Shown here one piece after another: positions 49,056 to 58,059 of a DNA stretch of 64,000 nucleotides (its first letter is position 1; the number at the start of each line of letters is the position of its first letter). The notes below the pieces were generated by a model. It made no database searches. It was not told the origin of the DNA and saw only the letters and a list, made by a program, of their open reading frames with translations. Where the stretch lies: NCBI RefSeq assembly GCF_019375475.1, contig NZ_JAHXGQ010000013.1:1-64000 (forward strand), read 5' to 3'. The DNA comes from Saccharothrix obliqua (GTDB taxonomy: Bacteria > Actinomycetota > Actinomycetes > Mycobacteriales > Pseudonocardiaceae). A program made the position numbers and the translations under genes.

Positions 49056-50864
49056 GTGCGCGAGTTCAGCGTCCCCGCCACCGCTGCTGTGGCTGCCGAC
49101 GAGAACCTCACCGACATGGTGCAGGCGAACGCGGAGCGCTTCGGCAACGCCGTCAGCTTCCGACGACGCGTCGACGGCACGTGGGTGGACGTGACCGCCC
49201 GCGATTTCGCCGCGCAGGTGCTCGCGGTGGCCAAGGGCATGATCGCCGCCGGCATCGGCGTGGGCGACCGGGTGGGCCTGATGTCCAAGACCCGGTACGA
49301 GTGGACGCTGCTGGACTTCGCCATCTGGTACGCGGGCGCGGTGACGGTGCCGATCTACGAGACGTCGTCGCCCGAGCAGGTCGAGTGGATCCTGGCCGAC
49401 TCGGCGGCGAAGGCGATCTTCGTGGAGACCGCCGCGCACGAGGAGGCGGTCGACACCATCGTGCCCGGCCTGCCGGAGGTCGCGCACGTGTGGCGGATCG
49501 AGGGTCCGACCGGTGACGCGGCGGGCGCGATCGACGAGTTGACGGCGCTCGGCGCGGAGGTGTCCGACGACGACGCCCGCGAGCGGCGCGGCCGGGTCGG
49601 CGCGGACGACACCGCCACCATCGTCTACACCTCCGGCACCACCGGCCGCCCCAAGGGCTGCGAGTTGACCCACCGCAACCTGCTGGCCGAGGTGCGTTCC
49701 GACGTGGCGGCGTTCCCGCAGCTCATGCAGGCGGGCAACGGCCTGCTGGTGTTCCTGCCGCTGGCGCACATCCTGGCCCGCGCCATCGCCCTGTGCGGCG
49801 TGTACACGCGGGTCACGCTCGGGCACACGCCGGACGTGCGGAACCTGGTCGACGACCTCCAGTCGTTCCGGCCGACGTTCGTGGTGGCCGTGCCGCGCGT
49901 GTTCGAGAAGGTCTACAACGGCGCGAAGCAGAAGGCGCACGCCGCCGGCAAGGGCAAGATCTTCGACGCCGCCGAGGCGACCGCCGTGGCGTACAGCCAG
50001 GCGCTGGACGCGGGCGGCGTCGGCCTGGGACTGCGGATCAAGCACGCCGTGTTCGGCAAGCTCGTGTACTCCAAGCTCCAGGCCGCGCTGGGCGGCCGGT
50101 GCATCGCGGCGGTGTCCGGCGGCGCGCCGCTCGGGGAGCGGCTGGCGCACTTCTTCCGGGGCGTCGGCGTGCCGGTGCTGGAGGGCTACGGCCTGACCGA
50201 GACCAGCGCGGCGGCGTGCGTGAACACCGACACCGCGTTCCGCGTGGGCACGGTGGGCAAGCCGATCGCGGGCACGTCGGTGCGGATCGACGAGGACGGC
50301 GAGGTGCTGATCAAGGGCGACGTGGTGTTCCGCGCCTACTGGAACAACGCGGAGGCCACCGCGGAGGCCCTGGAGGACGGCTGGTTCCACACCGGTGACC
50401 TGGGCGAACTCGACGACGACGGCTTCCTGCGCATCACCGGGCGCAAGAAGGAGATCATCGTCACCGCCGGCGGCAAGAACGTCTCGCCCGCCGTCCTGGA
50501 GGACCGCCTGCGCGCCCACCCGCTGATCAGCCAGTGCATGGTCGTCGGCGACGCGCAGCCGTTCATCGGCGCGCTGATCACCATCGACCCGGAGTTCTTC
50601 CCGGCCTGGAAGGAGCAGAACGGCAAGTCCGCCGACGCGACGGTCGCGGACATGGTCGGCGACGAAACCCTGCGCGCCACCATCCAGGCCGCCGTGGACG
50701 AGGCCAACCAGGCGGTCTCGAAGGCGGAGGCGATCAAGAAGTTCCGCATCCTGCCGGTCGACTTCACCGAGGCCGGCGGCGAGATGACCCCCAGCCTCAA
50801 ACTCCGCCGCGCCGTCGTGGCGACCACCTACAAGACCGACATCGAGGCCATCTACACCCGCTAG
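49056..50864 (+). CDS. fadD15: Long-chain fatty acyl-CoA synthetase (FadD15)
   Basis: This 602-residue AMP-forming ligase activates long-chain fatty acids. The AMP-binding signature is YTSGTTGRPKGCELTHRN near residue 190, and it also has GYGLTETSAAACVN, the hinge DDDGFLRITGRKKEI and an AGGKNVSPA catalytic region. Position matches Rv2187. GTG start with GGAGG. It is the only + strand gene in its neighbourhood; two strong hairpins follow. Confidence 0.93.
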   Translation: MREFSVPATAAVAADENLTDMVQANAERFGNAVSFRRRVDGTWVDVTARDFAAQVLAVAKGMIAAGIGVGDRVGLMSKTRYEWTLLDFAIWYAGAVTVPIYETSSPEQVEWILADSAAKAIFVETAAHEEAVDTIVPGLPEVAHVWRIEGPTGDAAGAIDELTALGAEVSDDDARERRGRVGADDTATIVYTSGTTGRPKGCELTHRNLLAEVRSDVAAFPQLMQAGNGLLVFLPLAHILARAIALCGVYTRVTLGHTPDVRNLVDDLQSFRPTFVVAVPRVFEKVYNGAKQKAHAAGKGKIFDAAEATAVAYSQALDAGGVGLGLRIKHAVFGKLVYSKLQAALGGRCIAAVSGGAPLGERLAHFFRGVGVPVLEGYGLTETSAAACVNTDTAFRVGTVGKPIAGTSVRIDEDGEVLIKGDVVFRAYWNNAEATAEALEDGWFHTGDLGELDDDGFLRITGRKKEIIVTAGGKNVSPAVLEDRLRAHPLISQCMVVGDAQPFIGALITIDPEFFPAWKEQNGKSADATVADMVGDETLRATIQAAVDEANQAVSKAEAIKKFRILPVDFTEAGGEMTPSLKLRRAVVATTYKTDIEAIYTR

Positions 50865-50920
50865 CCCCCCCAGCCCCGCCCCTTCGGCTACGGCACGGTT
50901 CCCCCAGTCGGCGAGGACGC

Positions 50921-50993
50921 GTCGGTGGTTCGTCCCTCATTTCTCCGCGATCACGCTTTTCGATCGCGGAGAAATCAGGGGCGAACCACCGAC
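50921..50993. repeat. Long near-perfect palindrome (32-bp arms, 9-base loop)
   Basis: The arms at 50921-50952 and 50962-50993 (outer end GTCGGTGGTTCG) differ at only two of 32 positions, one of them a possible G-U pair. The AT-rich core CATTTCTCCGCGATC stands out from the local base composition. It lies 57 bases past the fadD15 stop. It could be a giant terminator, a dispersed palindromic element or a replication/partition-type site. Confidence 0.9.
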
Positions 50994-51043
50994 TTCCCAG
51001 CGCCCTCGCCCGCCGCGGCGGAGCCGCGGCAATCCAACACAGA

Positions 51044-51079
51044 CGAGTGGCCCGCACCGGTGCCGGTGCGGGCCACTCG
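51044..51079 (+). terminator. Perfect hairpin downstream of fadD15
   Basis: CGAGTGGCCCGCACCGG and its exact complement are separated by two bases, giving a 17-bp GC-rich stem (effective loop about four bases). It most probably ends fadD15 transcription and insulates the SARP gene. The rest of 50994-51259 shows only a small CCGCGGC hairpin (51013-51029). Confidence 0.7.
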
Positions 51080-51259
51080 ACCCCCAGTGATCGTTATCCG
51101 CTGGCGCGGATTCGAGAAGTTCCGGGTCCCGGCTCCCCCGAGCGGGACGTCCCAAGAGTGCCGGAGCGCGCTGTCGTATCGCTGACGCGGCGGTGACTCG
51201 CGCCGTCAGCGGGCGGCTTAGGCTGTGGGTCGTCGGGTGTTCGGCCGAGGGGATTGAGG

Positions 51260-54200
51260 ATGGGATCGGGGCCGCTGTTCGGTTTGCTCGGCCCCCTGGA
51301 GGTGCGGATCGAGGGCCGCCCGGTGCCGGTGCGCGCGGGCAAGCACCGGGCGCTGCTGGCGGCGTTGGCCCTGCGTGCGGGCCGGGTCGTGCCGGTGAAC
51401 GAGCTGGTCGCCTTCCTGTGGGGCGATCACCCGCCCGCCCGGACCCGCGGCACGTTGCAGACGTACGTGATGCGGTTGCGGCAGTTGCTCGGCGACCCTT
51501 CGCTAATCCGCACCACCTCGGACGGCTACCGGTTGGTGGTGGCGCCGGAGCAGGTCGACGTGCACCGGTTCGCCGAGTCGGCGGGGCTCGCGCGGCAGGC
51601 GGTGCAGCGGGGTGATCTGCCTCACGCCGCCGAGCGGTACGCGGAGGCGTTGGCGTTGTGGCGTGGTCCGGCGCTGGCGGACGTGCCGTCGGAGGTGCTG
51701 CGCCACGACGAGGTGCCCCGGCTGACCGAGCGGCTGATGGTGGCGCACGAGGAGCGCAACGAGGTCGAGCTGGCGCTGGGCAACCACGAGCGGTTGGTGC
51801 CGGTGCTGCGCGGGTTGACCGCGGACCACCCGCTGCGGGAGCGGTTCTGGGCGCAGCTCATGGTGGCCCTGTACCGGGGCAGCAGGCAGGCGGAGGCGCT
51901 GGAGGCGTTCCGGCGGGTGGACCGGGTGCTGGACGAGCAGCTCGGCATCGAGCCCGGACCGGAGCTGCGGCGGCTGCACCAGGCGATCCTGGTGGGCGAC
52001 CCGGCGCTGGCCGCGCCCGCCGAGCACGCGGACCCGGACGTGCCGGACCAGTTGCCGCCGGACGTGCCGGGGTTCGTGGGCCGGGTGGACGTGGCCGAGC
52101 GCGTGACGCGGCTGGTCGCACCGGACGAGACGGGCACGGCGGTGCCGATCGTGGTGTTGTCGGGTCCACCGGGGGTGGGCAAGACGGCGTTGGCGGTGCG
52201 GTTGGCGCACCGGCTGCGGCACCGCTTCCCGGACGGGCGGCTGTTCGTCGACCTGCGTGGTTACGCGCGTGGGCCGGCGTTGGACGTCGGGGAGGTGCTG
52301 ACGCGCTTCCTGCGCGCGCTGGGCGTGCCGCCGGAGCAGATCCCGGTGGACCACGACGAGCAAAGCACGTTGTTCCGGTCGCTGCTGGCGGGCCGCCGGA
52401 TGCTGCTGGTGCTGGACAACGCCGCCGCGCCGGACCAGGTGCGCCCGCTGCTGCCGGGCACGGCGGGCTGCCCGGTGCTGGTGACCAGCCGCGACGACCT
52501 GCGCGGGCTGATCGCGGTTGACGGCGCGCGGCGCGTGGACCTGGACGTGCTGTCGGTGGCGGAGTCGCTGGAGCTGCTGGGCCGCACGGGTCCGGCGGCG
52601 GAGGAGCTGGCGCGGCGGTGCGGCCGGCTGCCGCTGGCGCTGGTGGTCGCGGCGGCGGCGGTGGGTGGTGGCTCGGTGGCCCGCTACCTGGAGCGGTTGG
52701 GCGACCGGCGCACGCTGGACCTGGCGCACGAGGCGTTGCCGCCGGCCGCGCGGCGGTTGTTCGGCCTGCTCAGCGCGGCGCCGGGGCCTGATTTCACGGC
52801 GGAGGCGGCGGCGAACGCGGCGGGTCTGCCGGTGTCGTCGGCGGCGGTGTTGCTGGCGCAGCTCGCGGCGGCGCGGCTGCTGCGCCACCACGGCGGGCGG
52901 TACTCGTTCCACGACGTGCTGGCCGAGTACGCGGCCGGGGTCGCGGGTGACACGGCGCGGGCGCGGGTCCGGCTGTTGAAGTTCTACGTGCGCGCGGTGG
53001 ACCTCTGCGCGGAGCTGCTGTACCCGGACCTGATGCGGTTGCCGCCGAGCGACGGCGAGGACGTGCGGCTGCCGCGGTTGGAGACGCCCGCGCAGGCGAG
53101 GGCGTGGCTGGACGCGGAGCGGGCGAACCTGACGGCGGCGATCCGGTCGGCGGCCGAGCACGGGCCGGCGGAGCTGTCGTGGCGGCTCGCCGACGGCTTG
53201 CGCGGCTACCTGTGGCTGGGCAAGCACGTGACGGAGTGGCTGACCGCCGCCCGGTACGGCCTGGACGCGGCACACGGCCAGCGGGACCGGGCGGGTGAGG
53301 CGGCGATGCGGCAGAACCTCGGCACGCTGCACTGGCGGCTGGGTGATTTCGAGACCTCGGTCGCGAACTACACGCGGGCGGTGGAGCTGCACCGGGCGTC
53401 GGGCGACCTGGCCGCGGAGGCGGGTGTCCGGGGCGCGTTGGGCCTGGTCCGGCTGGACGCGGGCGACCTCGCGGGCGCGCGCAACGACCTGGAGACGTGC
53501 CTGGCGCTCAAGCGCGAGTCGGGTGAACCCCGGTCGGGCGAGGTGGGCGTGCTGACCGGGCTGGGCGTGCTGGCGATCGACGCGGGCGAGCTGGCGGAGG
53601 CGGAGGACCTGCTCGGTGAGGCGCTGGCGGTGAGCACGGCGCACGGCCAGCGGGCCGCGGAGATCGGGGCACGCGTGCTGCTGGGGATGACCGCGCAGCT
53701 GATGGGCGAGCCGCGGCGGGCGCTGGAGCGGTTGGCGGAGGCGTTGCGGATGAGCCGCGAGGCGGGCAACCGGGCGTCGACGGCGCGGGCGCTGGAGGCG
53801 ACGGCCGCGGTGCGGCTGGACCTGGGCGAGCACGTGGCGGCGCTGGAGCTGGCCGACCAGGCGCTGGCCGAGCTGCGTGACGACGGCGACCAGCGGGTCA
53901 CGACGAGCGTGCTGGTGGTGATGGCCGCCGCGAACCGGGGGCTGGGTCACCTGGCCGCGGCGGACGAGCAGTTCCAGCAGGCGTTGACCAAGGCGCGCCG
54001 GATCGGCTTCCGGTTCGGCGAGGCGAAGGCGCTGGTGGGGTTGGCGGGTGTGCGGCGGTTGCGTGGCGAGCCGGTGGAGGCGCGGGCGCTGGCGGCGCAG
54101 GCGGTGGCGCTGACCTCCCGGCACGGGCTGCGCCTCGTGGAGTGCGCGGCACGCGCGGAGATGGTGCTGGTGCTGCGTGCGCTGGGCGACCACGAGGGCG

Positions 54201-54262
54201 CGGCGGTGGAGACCGAGCGGGCACGTGAACTCCAGGTCCGCACGGGGCACCGCGCGGGGTGA
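51260..54262 (+). CDS. SARP/AfsR-like transcriptional regulator (BTAD, NB-ARC, TPR)
   Basis: This is a regulator of 1000 residues. The N-terminal OmpR-type winged helix (1-~90, GLLGPLEVRIEGRPVPVRAGKHR) and BTAD domain (to ~250, ending LGIEPGPELRRLHQAIL) form the SARP DNA-binding unit. An NB-ARC ATPase follows (P-loop GPPGVGKTAL near residue 305, MLLVLDNAA). The TPR region (from ~670) has repeated A-rich pairs of helices. Such proteins usually activate secondary-metabolite or developmental genes. ATG at 51260 with GAGGGG upstream. It converges on pimB' with a 3-base gap. Confidence 0.93.
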   Translation: MGSGPLFGLLGPLEVRIEGRPVPVRAGKHRALLAALALRAGRVVPVNELVAFLWGDHPPARTRGTLQTYVMRLRQLLGDPSLIRTTSDGYRLVVAPEQVDVHRFAESAGLARQAVQRGDLPHAAERYAEALALWRGPALADVPSEVLRHDEVPRLTERLMVAHEERNEVELALGNHERLVPVLRGLTADHPLRERFWAQLMVALYRGSRQAEALEAFRRVDRVLDEQLGIEPGPELRRLHQAILVGDPALAAPAEHADPDVPDQLPPDVPGFVGRVDVAERVTRLVAPDETGTAVPIVVLSGPPGVGKTALAVRLAHRLRHRFPDGRLFVDLRGYARGPALDVGEVLTRFLRALGVPPEQIPVDHDEQSTLFRSLLAGRRMLLVLDNAAAPDQVRPLLPGTAGCPVLVTSRDDLRGLIAVDGARRVDLDVLSVAESLELLGRTGPAAEELARRCGRLPLALVVAAAAVGGGSVARYLERLGDRRTLDLAHEALPPAARRLFGLLSAAPGPDFTAEAAANAAGLPVSSAAVLLAQLAAARLLRHHGGRYSFHDVLAEYAAGVAGDTARARVRLLKFYVRAVDLCAELLYPDLMRLPPSDGEDVRLPRLETPAQARAWLDAERANLTAAIRSAAEHGPAELSWRLADGLRGYLWLGKHVTEWLTAARYGLDAAHGQRDRAGEAAMRQNLGTLHWRLGDFETSVANYTRAVELHRASGDLAAEAGVRGALGLVRLDAGDLAGARNDLETCLALKRESGEPRSGEVGVLTGLGVLAIDAGELAEAEDLLGEALAVSTAHGQRAAEIGARVLLGMTAQLMGEPRRALERLAEALRMSREAGNRASTARALEATAAVRLDLGEHVAALELADQALAELRDDGDQRVTTSVLVVMAAANRGLGHLAAADEQFQQALTKARRIGFRFGEAKALVGLAGVRRLRGEPVEARALAAQAVALTSRHGLRLVECAARAEMVLVLRALGDHEGAAVETERARELQVRTGHRAG

Positions 54263-54265
54263 GGT

Positions 54266-55399
54266 TCAGCCGATGAGCGTGGCGAGGCGGGCGGCGAGGT
54301 CGTCCCAGCGCCAGTCGCGCGACACCCACTCCCGGCCGGCGCGCCCCATCTCGGCGGCGCGGGCGCGGTCCGCGAGCAGCCGACCGACCTCGGTGGCGAC
54401 GGTCGCGACGGCGCGGCCGTCCACGACGACGCCGGTGACGCCGTCGCGCACGGTCTCCGGCGCGCCGCCGGAACGGCCCGCCACCACCGGCAGGCCGGTC
54501 GCGGACGCCTCCAGGTAGACGATGCCGAGCCCTTCCACGTCCAGGCCGCGGCCCCGGGTCCGGCACGGCATGGCGAACACGTCGCCCGCGTTGTAGTGGG
54601 CGGGCAGCTCCGCCCACGGCACGGAGCCGGTGAACACGACGTGGTCGGCGACGCCCGCCTCGGCCGCGGTCCGCGCCAACGCGTCCCGGTACGGCCCGCC
54701 GCCGACCAGCAGCAGCGCCGCGCCGGGGGCGTGCCGCCGGATCTCGGGCAGCGCGCGCACCAGGACGTCCTGCCCCTTGCGCGGCACGAGCCGGGACACG
54801 CACACCACGACGGGCCGGTCGCCCAGGCCGTAGCGGGCGCGGACCTCGGCGCGGGCCGACTCGTCGGGCGAGAACACGTCGGTGTCCACTCCGGACGGCA
54901 GGTGCTCCAACGCCGCCATCGGGCCGAACGCCGCGGCGAACCGGGAACGCGTGTAGCGGCTGACGAACGTGACGACGTCCACTGAGGACCCGATGGCGCG
55001 CAACGACCGCCGTGCGCCGGGCACCATCGACCAACCCACCTCGTGCCCGTGCGTGCACGCCACCACGCGTTGCGCGCCGGCGTCCCGCAACCGCGGCGCG
55101 AGCAACGCCAGCGGCGCCGCCGCGCCGAACCACACGGCTTCACAGCGGTTGGCGCGCATGATCTCCGCGGCCCGCCGCCGCACGTCCGGCGTGGGCAGCA
55201 TCAGCGTGCCGGGGTGCCGCACCACCTCGAACGGCTGGGCGGCGTCGAACTCGGGGTGCGACCCGGACGGCGACTCCCAGGCGGGCGCGTACACGACCAG
55301 CTCCGGCAACCTCGTGGCGAGTGCGTGCAAGTAGGACTGGATGCCTCCCGGTCGCGGTGGGAAGTCATTGGTCACCAGGAGGGTCCGACGCACCCGCAT
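54266..55399 (-). CDS. pimB: Phosphatidylinositol-mannoside alpha-1,6-mannosyltransferase PimB'
   Basis: This 377-residue GT4 (GT-B fold) transferase adds the second mannose from GDP-mannose to phosphatidylinositol monomannoside on the inner membrane face. Features: TNDFPPRPGGIQSYLHAL nucleotide loop, THGHEVGWSM, SRLVPRKGQDVLVRALP, and the acceptor EX7E-like DVEGLGIVYLEASATGLPVV. Position matches Rv2188c. ATG at 55399. It links, with the MptA-like enzyme, to lipomannan synthesis. Confidence 0.93.
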   Translation of the reverse strand: MRVRRTLLVTNDFPPRPGGIQSYLHALATRLPELVVYAPAWESPSGSHPEFDAAQPFEVVRHPGTLMLPTPDVRRRAAEIMRANRCEAVWFGAAAPLALLAPRLRDAGAQRVVACTHGHEVGWSMVPGARRSLRAIGSSVDVVTFVSRYTRSRFAAAFGPMAALEHLPSGVDTDVFSPDESARAEVRARYGLGDRPVVVCVSRLVPRKGQDVLVRALPEIRRHAPGAALLLVGGGPYRDALARTAAEAGVADHVVFTGSVPWAELPAHYNAGDVFAMPCRTRGRGLDVEGLGIVYLEASATGLPVVAGRSGGAPETVRDGVTGVVVDGRAVATVATEVGRLLADRARAAEMGRAGREWVSRDWRWDDLAARLATLIG

Positions 55400-55403
55400 C
55401 ACG

Positions 55404-56654
55404 TTACGGGAACGCCGCGGGGAGGGATTCCCGCCAGTCCCGCACCAGTTCGGCCAGTTCGACGCCGGTCTCCGCACGCACCAGCGCGGCCAGCCGGGCG
55501 TCGTCGACCCGGCCCGCGCCCGCGATCCGCCGGTACGCGCCGACCAGCGCCGGCTCGCCGAACCGCTGCGCCAGGTACCGGGTGAACGACCACGCCTCCT
55601 GGTAGGCCAGGTCCAGGTCCGCGCCCCGGAAGCGGTCGTCGGCGGGCAGCCCCCCGGGCGGCGCGGTGCGCACCCGCGCGGCCAGCGCGGGCGCGGCCAG
55701 GCTCGGCGGCACGTCGTCGCCGCGGAACCCGACGTAGTCGGCGAAGCCCTCCAGCAACCACATCGGCGCGCCGTCCGCCGTTTCGCCGCGTGCCGCGACA
55801 TGGGTGATCTCGTGCCGCAGCAGCACGCGCAAAGCGAGCGGCGACAGGGCTTCCGCGCTCGCCGGGTTCACCACCACCCGCTGCCCGCGCGCGGTGCGGG
55901 TGGCGTGGTCCACCCCGTCCGCCACGGCGACGCCGGCGATGGCGCTGTCCGCGAAAGCGGGCCCGACGAGGGCGCGCACCTCCGCCGTGCCCGCCGGGAC
56001 GAGCACCGCCACCCGCCGCGACCACGCCGGTCCCCACACCTCCGTGACGGCGGCGACGGCCGGGTCCAGCTCGGCGAGCACGCGTGCCGCCAGCGCTTCG
56101 CCGCCGGGGTGGCTCAGCACGAAACCGCTCGCGCCGGTCAGCACGTGGCACGGCCCGAAGTCCCACGGCCCACGCCACGTGTGCCTGCCCGCGGCTTCCA
56201 GGGCGGTGTCGGAGTTGAGGTACCAGCGGTCGCCGCGCCGGGTGAACAGGTAGGCCATCGGCTGCACGGACGGCACGACGTCCACGTCCCGCAGCCGGTA
56301 GGCGAGGGACAGGCCGGGCGCCCACGCGTCGTCGGCGTCAGGGGGATCGGGCACGGCCGTCCCGGTCGGGTCGACCCGGTACTCCCACCCGGCGAGCGGC
56401 ACGGCGGCCAGGTTGTGGAACAGGTCGCGCTGCCGCTGCCGGAACGCCGGGTCGGCAGCGGGGTCGAGGTCGGCGGTGAACGCGGCCTCGTCGCGGGCCA
56501 GCACCGCCCCGGCCCGCCGGTCCAGCAGTTCGCGCACCGCGTGCGCGCGGGTGTCGTCGGTGTCCGCCGGCGGGTCGGCGGGCACCGCCAAGGCCAGCCC
56601 GCCCGCGAACGTCGCGGCGAGCAGCAGCGCCAACAGGACCCGGGTGCGGTTCAC
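55404..56654 (-). CDS. Secreted gluzincin-like peptidase (HEITH)
   Basis: This 416-residue protein has an N-terminal signal/anchor helix (RVLLALLLAATFAGGLALAV) and then an extracytoplasmic part. The zinc motif HEITH near residue 281 and the downstream Glu in WLLEGFADYVGF (about 20 residues later) match the M1-like gluzincin arrangement. The N-terminal half is unassigned. It probably cleaves an envelope or secreted protein. It is 4 bases from pimB' and on the same strand. Confidence 0.78.
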   Translation of the reverse strand: MNRTRVLLALLLAATFAGGLALAVPADPPADTDDTRAHAVRELLDRRAGAVLARDEAAFTADLDPAADPAFRQRQRDLFHNLAAVPLAGWEYRVDPTGTAVPDPPDADDAWAPGLSLAYRLRDVDVVPSVQPMAYLFTRRGDRWYLNSDTALEAAGRHTWRGPWDFGPCHVLTGASGFVLSHPGGEALAARVLAELDPAVAAVTEVWGPAWSRRVAVLVPAGTAEVRALVGPAFADSAIAGVAVADGVDHATRTARGQRVVVNPASAEALSPLALRVLLRHEITHVAARGETADGAPMWLLEGFADYVGFRGDDVPPSLAAPALAARVRTAPPGGLPADDRFRGADLDLAYQEAWSFTRYLAQRFGEPALVGAYRRIAGAGRVDDARLAALVRAETGVELAELVRDWRESLPAAFP

Positions 56655-56668
56655 GCGTTCGGAACGTA

Positions 56669-56717
56669 GTCGGCCGGGCCACCCGCCGGGAACTCCCGTC
56701 GTGGTGGCCCGGCCGAC
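56669..56717 (-). terminator. Terminator of the NlpC/P60 gene
   Basis: Arms GTCGGCCGGGCCACC and its complement (15 bp) enclose a 19-base loop, 7 bases after the stop on the minus strand. Confidence 0.6.
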
Positions 56718-56723
56718 CGCGGC

Positions 56724-57755
56724 TCAGCCCTCGATGCGGCGCATCGCGTAGATGGAGCCGGGTGCTTCCAGCGGCACGATCTTCACCGGCACGCCGTCCG
56801 TGGACGCGTGCACGACGTTCGCGTTGTCCACGGCCATGCCGACGTGGTTGCCGCCGTTGTAGATGATCAGGTCGCCCGCGCGGACCTCGCCGCGCGACAC
56901 GGCACGGCCCGCGCCCGCCTGACCCTGGCTGGTGCGCGGGATGCCCACGCCCGCCGCCCGGTAGGACGACATGGTCAGACCCGAGCAGTCGTACGTGTCG
57001 GGGCCGGTCGCGCCGTACCGGTACATCTTGCCGCGCTGTTGGAGCGCGTACTCCAAGGCCGCGCCCGCGGTGCCCGACGGCACCGAGATGTCGGACATGT
57101 CGCCCTTGTCGGACAGGGCGGCGCGGTCACTGGTGTTGAGCCGGTTGAGCTGCTGACGGACCTCGTCGATCTGCCCGTTCAGCTCGTCCTGGCGCTTCTT
57201 GACGTCCTCGGCGATCTTGTTGGCCTCGTCGGCGGCCTGCTGGGCGCGACCCTGTGCGTCCTTGGCCGACGTGCGGGCCGACTCGGCCGCGTTGACCGCG
57301 CCGGAGAGCTTGTCGAGGGCCTCCTCGTTGTCGGCGGCCAGCACGCCGAGCGCCGTCATGCGGTTGAGGAAGTCCTGCTGCGAGTCGCTGACCAGCAGTG
57401 CGGACAGCTGGTTGAACCGCGCGCCCTCGAACGACGCCTCGGTCAGCTTGTCGACCTGGCCGCGGAACGCCTCTTCGTCCTGCTTCGCCTGGTCGCCCGC
57501 CTGGGTCGCCTGGGCGAGGTCGGCGTTGGCCTGGTCGAGCAGGCCCTGGTTCTTGTCCCGCTGCTCTTCGGCGCGGAGGAGTTCCTCGTTGAGCTTGGTG
57601 GCCTGCTCGGCCAGCTCGTTGTACCTCTTCAGCGCATCGGAACTCGTGTTGGGCTGCGCTCCAGCGGTAACCGGCGTGATCGTCACCGCTGCGGCGGCCA
57701 CCGCCGTGGCCGCGATCGCCCCGCGCACGCCGCGCTTGAGTCGTTGCGACGCCAC
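56724..57755 (-). CDS. NlpC/P60 peptidoglycan endopeptidase (RipC-like)
   Basis: This 343-residue secreted cell-wall hydrolase has a signal peptide (~1-33, ending TPVTAGAQP). A coiled coil follows from ~40-200 (ELAEQATKLNEELLRAEEQRDKNQ...), and a C-terminal NlpC/P60 domain has the catalytic Cys in YDCSGLTMSSYRAAG (about residue 256) and His in NHVGMAVDN. It cuts D-iGlu-mDAP bonds during division; the coiled coil probably keeps it inactive until FtsEX-type activation. Position corresponds to Rv2190c. GTG start with AGGAG upstream. Confidence 0.92.
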   Translation of the reverse strand: MASQRLKRGVRGAIAATAVAAAAVTITPVTAGAQPNTSSDALKRYNELAEQATKLNEELLRAEEQRDKNQGLLDQANADLAQATQAGDQAKQDEEAFRGQVDKLTEASFEGARFNQLSALLVSDSQQDFLNRMTALGVLAADNEEALDKLSGAVNAAESARTSAKDAQGRAQQAADEANKIAEDVKKRQDELNGQIDEVRQQLNRLNTSDRAALSDKGDMSDISVPSGTAGAALEYALQQRGKMYRYGATGPDTYDCSGLTMSSYRAAGVGIPRTSQGQAGAGRAVSRGEVRAGDLIIYNGGNHVGMAVDNANVVHASTDGVPVKIVPLEAPGSIYAMRRIEG

Positions 57756-58059
57756 AGTCGCGTGTACTCCTAACGTCTGGACCGCCTACCGGCCGGGCGT
57801 GCGCACGCGCACCTGCCCGACAGACCTTGGCTTGTTGCTCGTTCCGGCTCGGCACCCCGACAGGCCGATTCGGCGGTGAACCCGCGTCGCCGTCCAGGGT
57901 GGACGACTGCCCCCGCGAGATCTCGGCTAGGTTACGAAAGGTGAGCCCCCACGTCCACCCACGAGTGCCCTAAAACCTTTCAGGTTGACAACGATCCTCG
58001 AACAGCCCACCCGTGACCTCGGACGGTGACCGGACGTGGTGTGAAAAACACGACGCGGG
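57756..58059 (-). promoter_or_regulatory. 304-base upstream region of the NlpC/P60 gene
   Basis: The region holds no gene. On the minus strand it contains GTAACCTAG (around 57925-57935), a possible -10 (TAACCT), and then about 170 bases of structured G/C-rich leader before the GTG, including GGTGCGCGTGCGCACGCC (57805-57825). A small AACCT-GAA-AGGTT repeat at 57974-57987 may close the NYN gene. Leaders of this gene class sometimes carry c-di-AMP riboswitches, but I could not match that consensus. Confidence 0.35.

Noticed and set aside
50797..51185. Small ORFs on either strand across the palindrome after fadD15
   Set aside because: The two frames are mirror images produced by the inverted repeat and have no protein-like pattern.
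57770..57960. ydaO/c-di-AMP riboswitch upstream of the NlpC/P60 gene
   Set aside because: The context fits, but I could not find the conserved GAACCCG-CAGCUAACC-type 3' motif, so it is not called.
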